Assembly (NCBI GenBank): GCA_937996535.1
Contig: CALKVF010000038.1
Span: 1 to 42,470 of the forward strand
Reading direction: 5' to 3'
Origin: an uncultured Novosphingobium sp.
Lineage (GTDB): Bacteria > Pseudomonadota > Alphaproteobacteria > Sphingomonadales > Sphingomonadaceae
DNA: 42,470 nt
Made by a program: the position numbers and the translations under genes. Under the pieces are notes generated by a model. That model was not told the origin of the DNA, did no database searches, and was given only the letters and a program-made list of their open reading frames with translations. Positions 41,476 to 42,470 of the stretch are shown here, one piece after another; positions within the stretch are counted from its first letter, which is position 1; the number at the start of each line of letters is the position of its first letter.

Positions 41476-41712
41476 TCAACCCTTGTGGTCGTTGATGTAC
41501 TTGATCGCATCCGACACGGTGCTGATCTTTTCAGCCGCATCGTCAGGGATTTCGACACCGAATTCTTCTTCGAATGCCATGACCAGCTCGACGATGTCGA
41601 GCGAATCGGCACCCAGGTCATCGATGAAGCTTGCGTCTTCGGTCACCTTGTCGGCTTCGACGCCCAGGTGTTCGACAACGATCTTCTTAACGCGATCGGC
41701 GGTGTCGCTCAT
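41476..41712 (-). CDS. acpP: Acyl carrier protein (housekeeping)
   Basis: Protein of 78 residues, the standard length, with Ser37 in ADSLD as the phosphopantetheine site and a highly acidic composition. It carries growing acyl chains for fatty acid and lipid A synthesis. ATG 41712 has AAGGGG upstream. It precedes fabF in the usual acpP-fabF-mltG order and is separate from the locus-specific carrier at 30954. Confidence 0.98.
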   Translation of the reverse strand: MSDTADRVKKIVVEHLGVEADKVTEDASFIDDLGADSLDIVELVMAFEEEFGVEIPDDAAEKISTVSDAIKYINDHKG

Positions 41713-41809
41713 GTAAATGCCCCTTCTCAAACGGAGGTATGGTGTTTCGAATTCGCGCCCTACTTAACGCGCGGAGCGCTGGCAAGCCCATTGCGGTGAT
41801 TGCCCCCTG

Positions 41810-41858
41810 CCGAACGCTGCAAAACCGGGGACTATCCCCATGTTTTGCACCTGTTCGG
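41810..41858. terminator. Composite hairpin between aspS and acpP
   Basis: Three nested stems: CCGAAC/GTTCGG (6), TGCAAAAC/GTTTTGCA (8) and GGGG/CCCC (4) around ACTAT, separated by small bulges. It may end the aspS transcript or form part of the acpP leader; no T-run follows the whole structure. Confidence 0.5.
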
Positions 41859-41868
41859 CTGGATCGGT

Positions 41869-42470
41869 TTAGCCCTGCGGCTGGACCTGCGGCTTTTGCG
41901 GCTCGACCACACGGATGTGCAGTTCGCGCAGCTGCCGGTTTTCGGCCGGCGAAGGCGCGCCCATCAACAGGTCTTCGGCGCGCTGGTTCATCGGGAACAG
42001 CGTGATTTCGCGCAGGTTCTGCACCCCGCACAGCAGCATGACCATGCGGTCCACCCCGGCGGCCATCCCGCCATGCGGCGGCGCGCCGTACTGGAACGCG
42101 CGGTACATCCCGCCAAAGCGGTCTTCCACGTCCTGCTTCGAGAGGCCGACCAGTTCGAACGCCTTGACCATCAGGTCGGGGTGCTGGTTGCGGATCGAAC
42201 CCGAAGCCAGTTCATAGCCGTTGCAGACCATGTCGTACTGATAGGCCTTGATGGTCAGCGGATCCTGCGATTCCAGCGCTTCCAGCCCGCCCTGCGGCAT
42301 CGAGAACGGGTTGTGCGCGAAATCGAGCTTCTTCTCTTCCTCGCTCCATTCGTAGAACGGGAAGTCGATGATCCAGCAGAAGCGGAAGGCGTCCTGTTCG
42401 ATCAGCTCCAGCTGCTCGCCCACGCGGCTGCGCGCGGCACCGGCCAGCTTGGCAGCCTGATCGGCCTTGC
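41869..42470 (-). CDS. aspS: Aspartyl-tRNA synthetase, C-terminal part (5' end outside window)
   Basis: The last 200 codons, reading in frame from the window edge to the stop at 41869. FDFPFYEWSEE-like IIDFPFYEWSEEEKK, HNPFSMP, YDMVCNGYELASGSIRNQ and motif 3 GVDRMVMLLCG, with LREITLFPMNQ, are class II AspRS features of the bacterial (GAD-containing) type. It attaches Asp to tRNA-Asp, and possibly to tRNA-Asn in this group. The C-terminus ends VVEPQKPQVQPQG. Motif 1 and 2 lie outside the window. Confidence 0.96.
   Translation of the reverse strand, partial: KADQAAKLAGAARSRVGEQLELIEQDAFRFCWIIDFPFYEWSEEEKKLDFAHNPFSMPQGGLEALESQDPLTIKAYQYDMVCNGYELASGSIRNQHPDLMVKAFELVGLSKQDVEDRFGGMYRAFQYGAPPHGGMAAGVDRMVMLLCGVQNLREITLFPMNQRAEDLLMGAPSPAENRQLRELHIRVVEPQKPQVQPQG

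Noticed and set aside
40020..41495. Plus-strand open frame of 491 codons
   Set aside because: It lies antisense to fabF, which has its full set of catalytic motifs.
1..42470. CRISPR arrays, insertion sequences, rRNA, phage genes
   Set aside because: No spaced short repeats, transposase or integrase motifs, or rRNA-like sequences were seen on either strand.

Overview
The window looks like chromosomal DNA of a sphingomonad alphaproteobacterium (Sphingomonadales, of the Novosphingobium/Erythrobacter/Sphingomonas type). The reasons are the high GC content, the GWWQR-ending tail of a Rne/Rng ribonuclease, a TonB-dependent receptor, a degradative set with a haloalkane dehalogenase and a lignostilbene-type carotenoid oxygenase, and above all a long exosortase A (XrtA/EPS) locus with the gene content typical of this order. 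Genus assignment is inference; no rRNA is present.

Region by region. 1-5386: the C-terminal tail of a probable RNase E, then an MBL-fold hydrolase whose first codons lie inside a terminator-like hairpin, an SDR dehydrogenase, a methyltransferase, a haloalkane dehalogenase and a carotenoid oxygenase. A 38-bp near-perfect palindrome sits at the carotenoid oxygenase start, and a related motif lies before the SDR gene. 5449-11474: a membrane-anchored LuxR-type HTH protein; sdhB without its usual sdhCDA partners, followed by a PaaI-type thioesterase and zapE in a tight operon; a TonB receptor with a Zur-like site; and a pirin. 11736-14018: a CHASE2-degenerate GGDEF-EAL protein, probably a c-di-GMP phosphodiesterase.

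14160-32715 is the heart of the window: an exosortase A-type exopolysaccharide locus of 16 genes. Twelve run on the minus strand: acyl ligase, PLP decarboxylase, Wza-like export lipoprotein, Wzz-like chain-length protein, tyrosine autokinase, outer-membrane protein, ATPase, deacetylase, FemAB-like protein, glycosyltransferase, XrtA-EpsI fusion and amidotransferase. Four run divergently on the plus strand: acyltransferase, acyl carrier protein, hydrolase 2 and hydrolase 1. Many neighbours overlap by 1 to 11 bases, so the genes are probably co-transcribed and translationally coupled. Export and length-control genes would move the polysaccharide across the envelope; the deacetylase, FemAB-like protein and amidotransferase would modify it or its precursors; XrtA would process PEP-CTERM proteins encoded elsewhere. 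The ligase, ACP, decarboxylase, acyltransferase and two atypical hydrolases look like a separate acyl or aminoacyl branch of unknown product.

32719-42470: housekeeping genes (trxB, an alpha/beta hydrolase, a tyrosine phosphatase); an AT-rich island of about 0.8 kb with one secreted orphan protein next to an elongator tRNA-Met gene; then a 2H phosphoesterase, a secreted alkyl sulfatase, and mltG, fabF, acpP and the 3' part of aspS in the order expected for a fatty acid/cell wall operon.

No rRNA, CRISPR array, insertion sequence or prophage was seen. No gap between genes exceeds 300 bases; the longest, 11475-11735 and 36084-36320, are described below.
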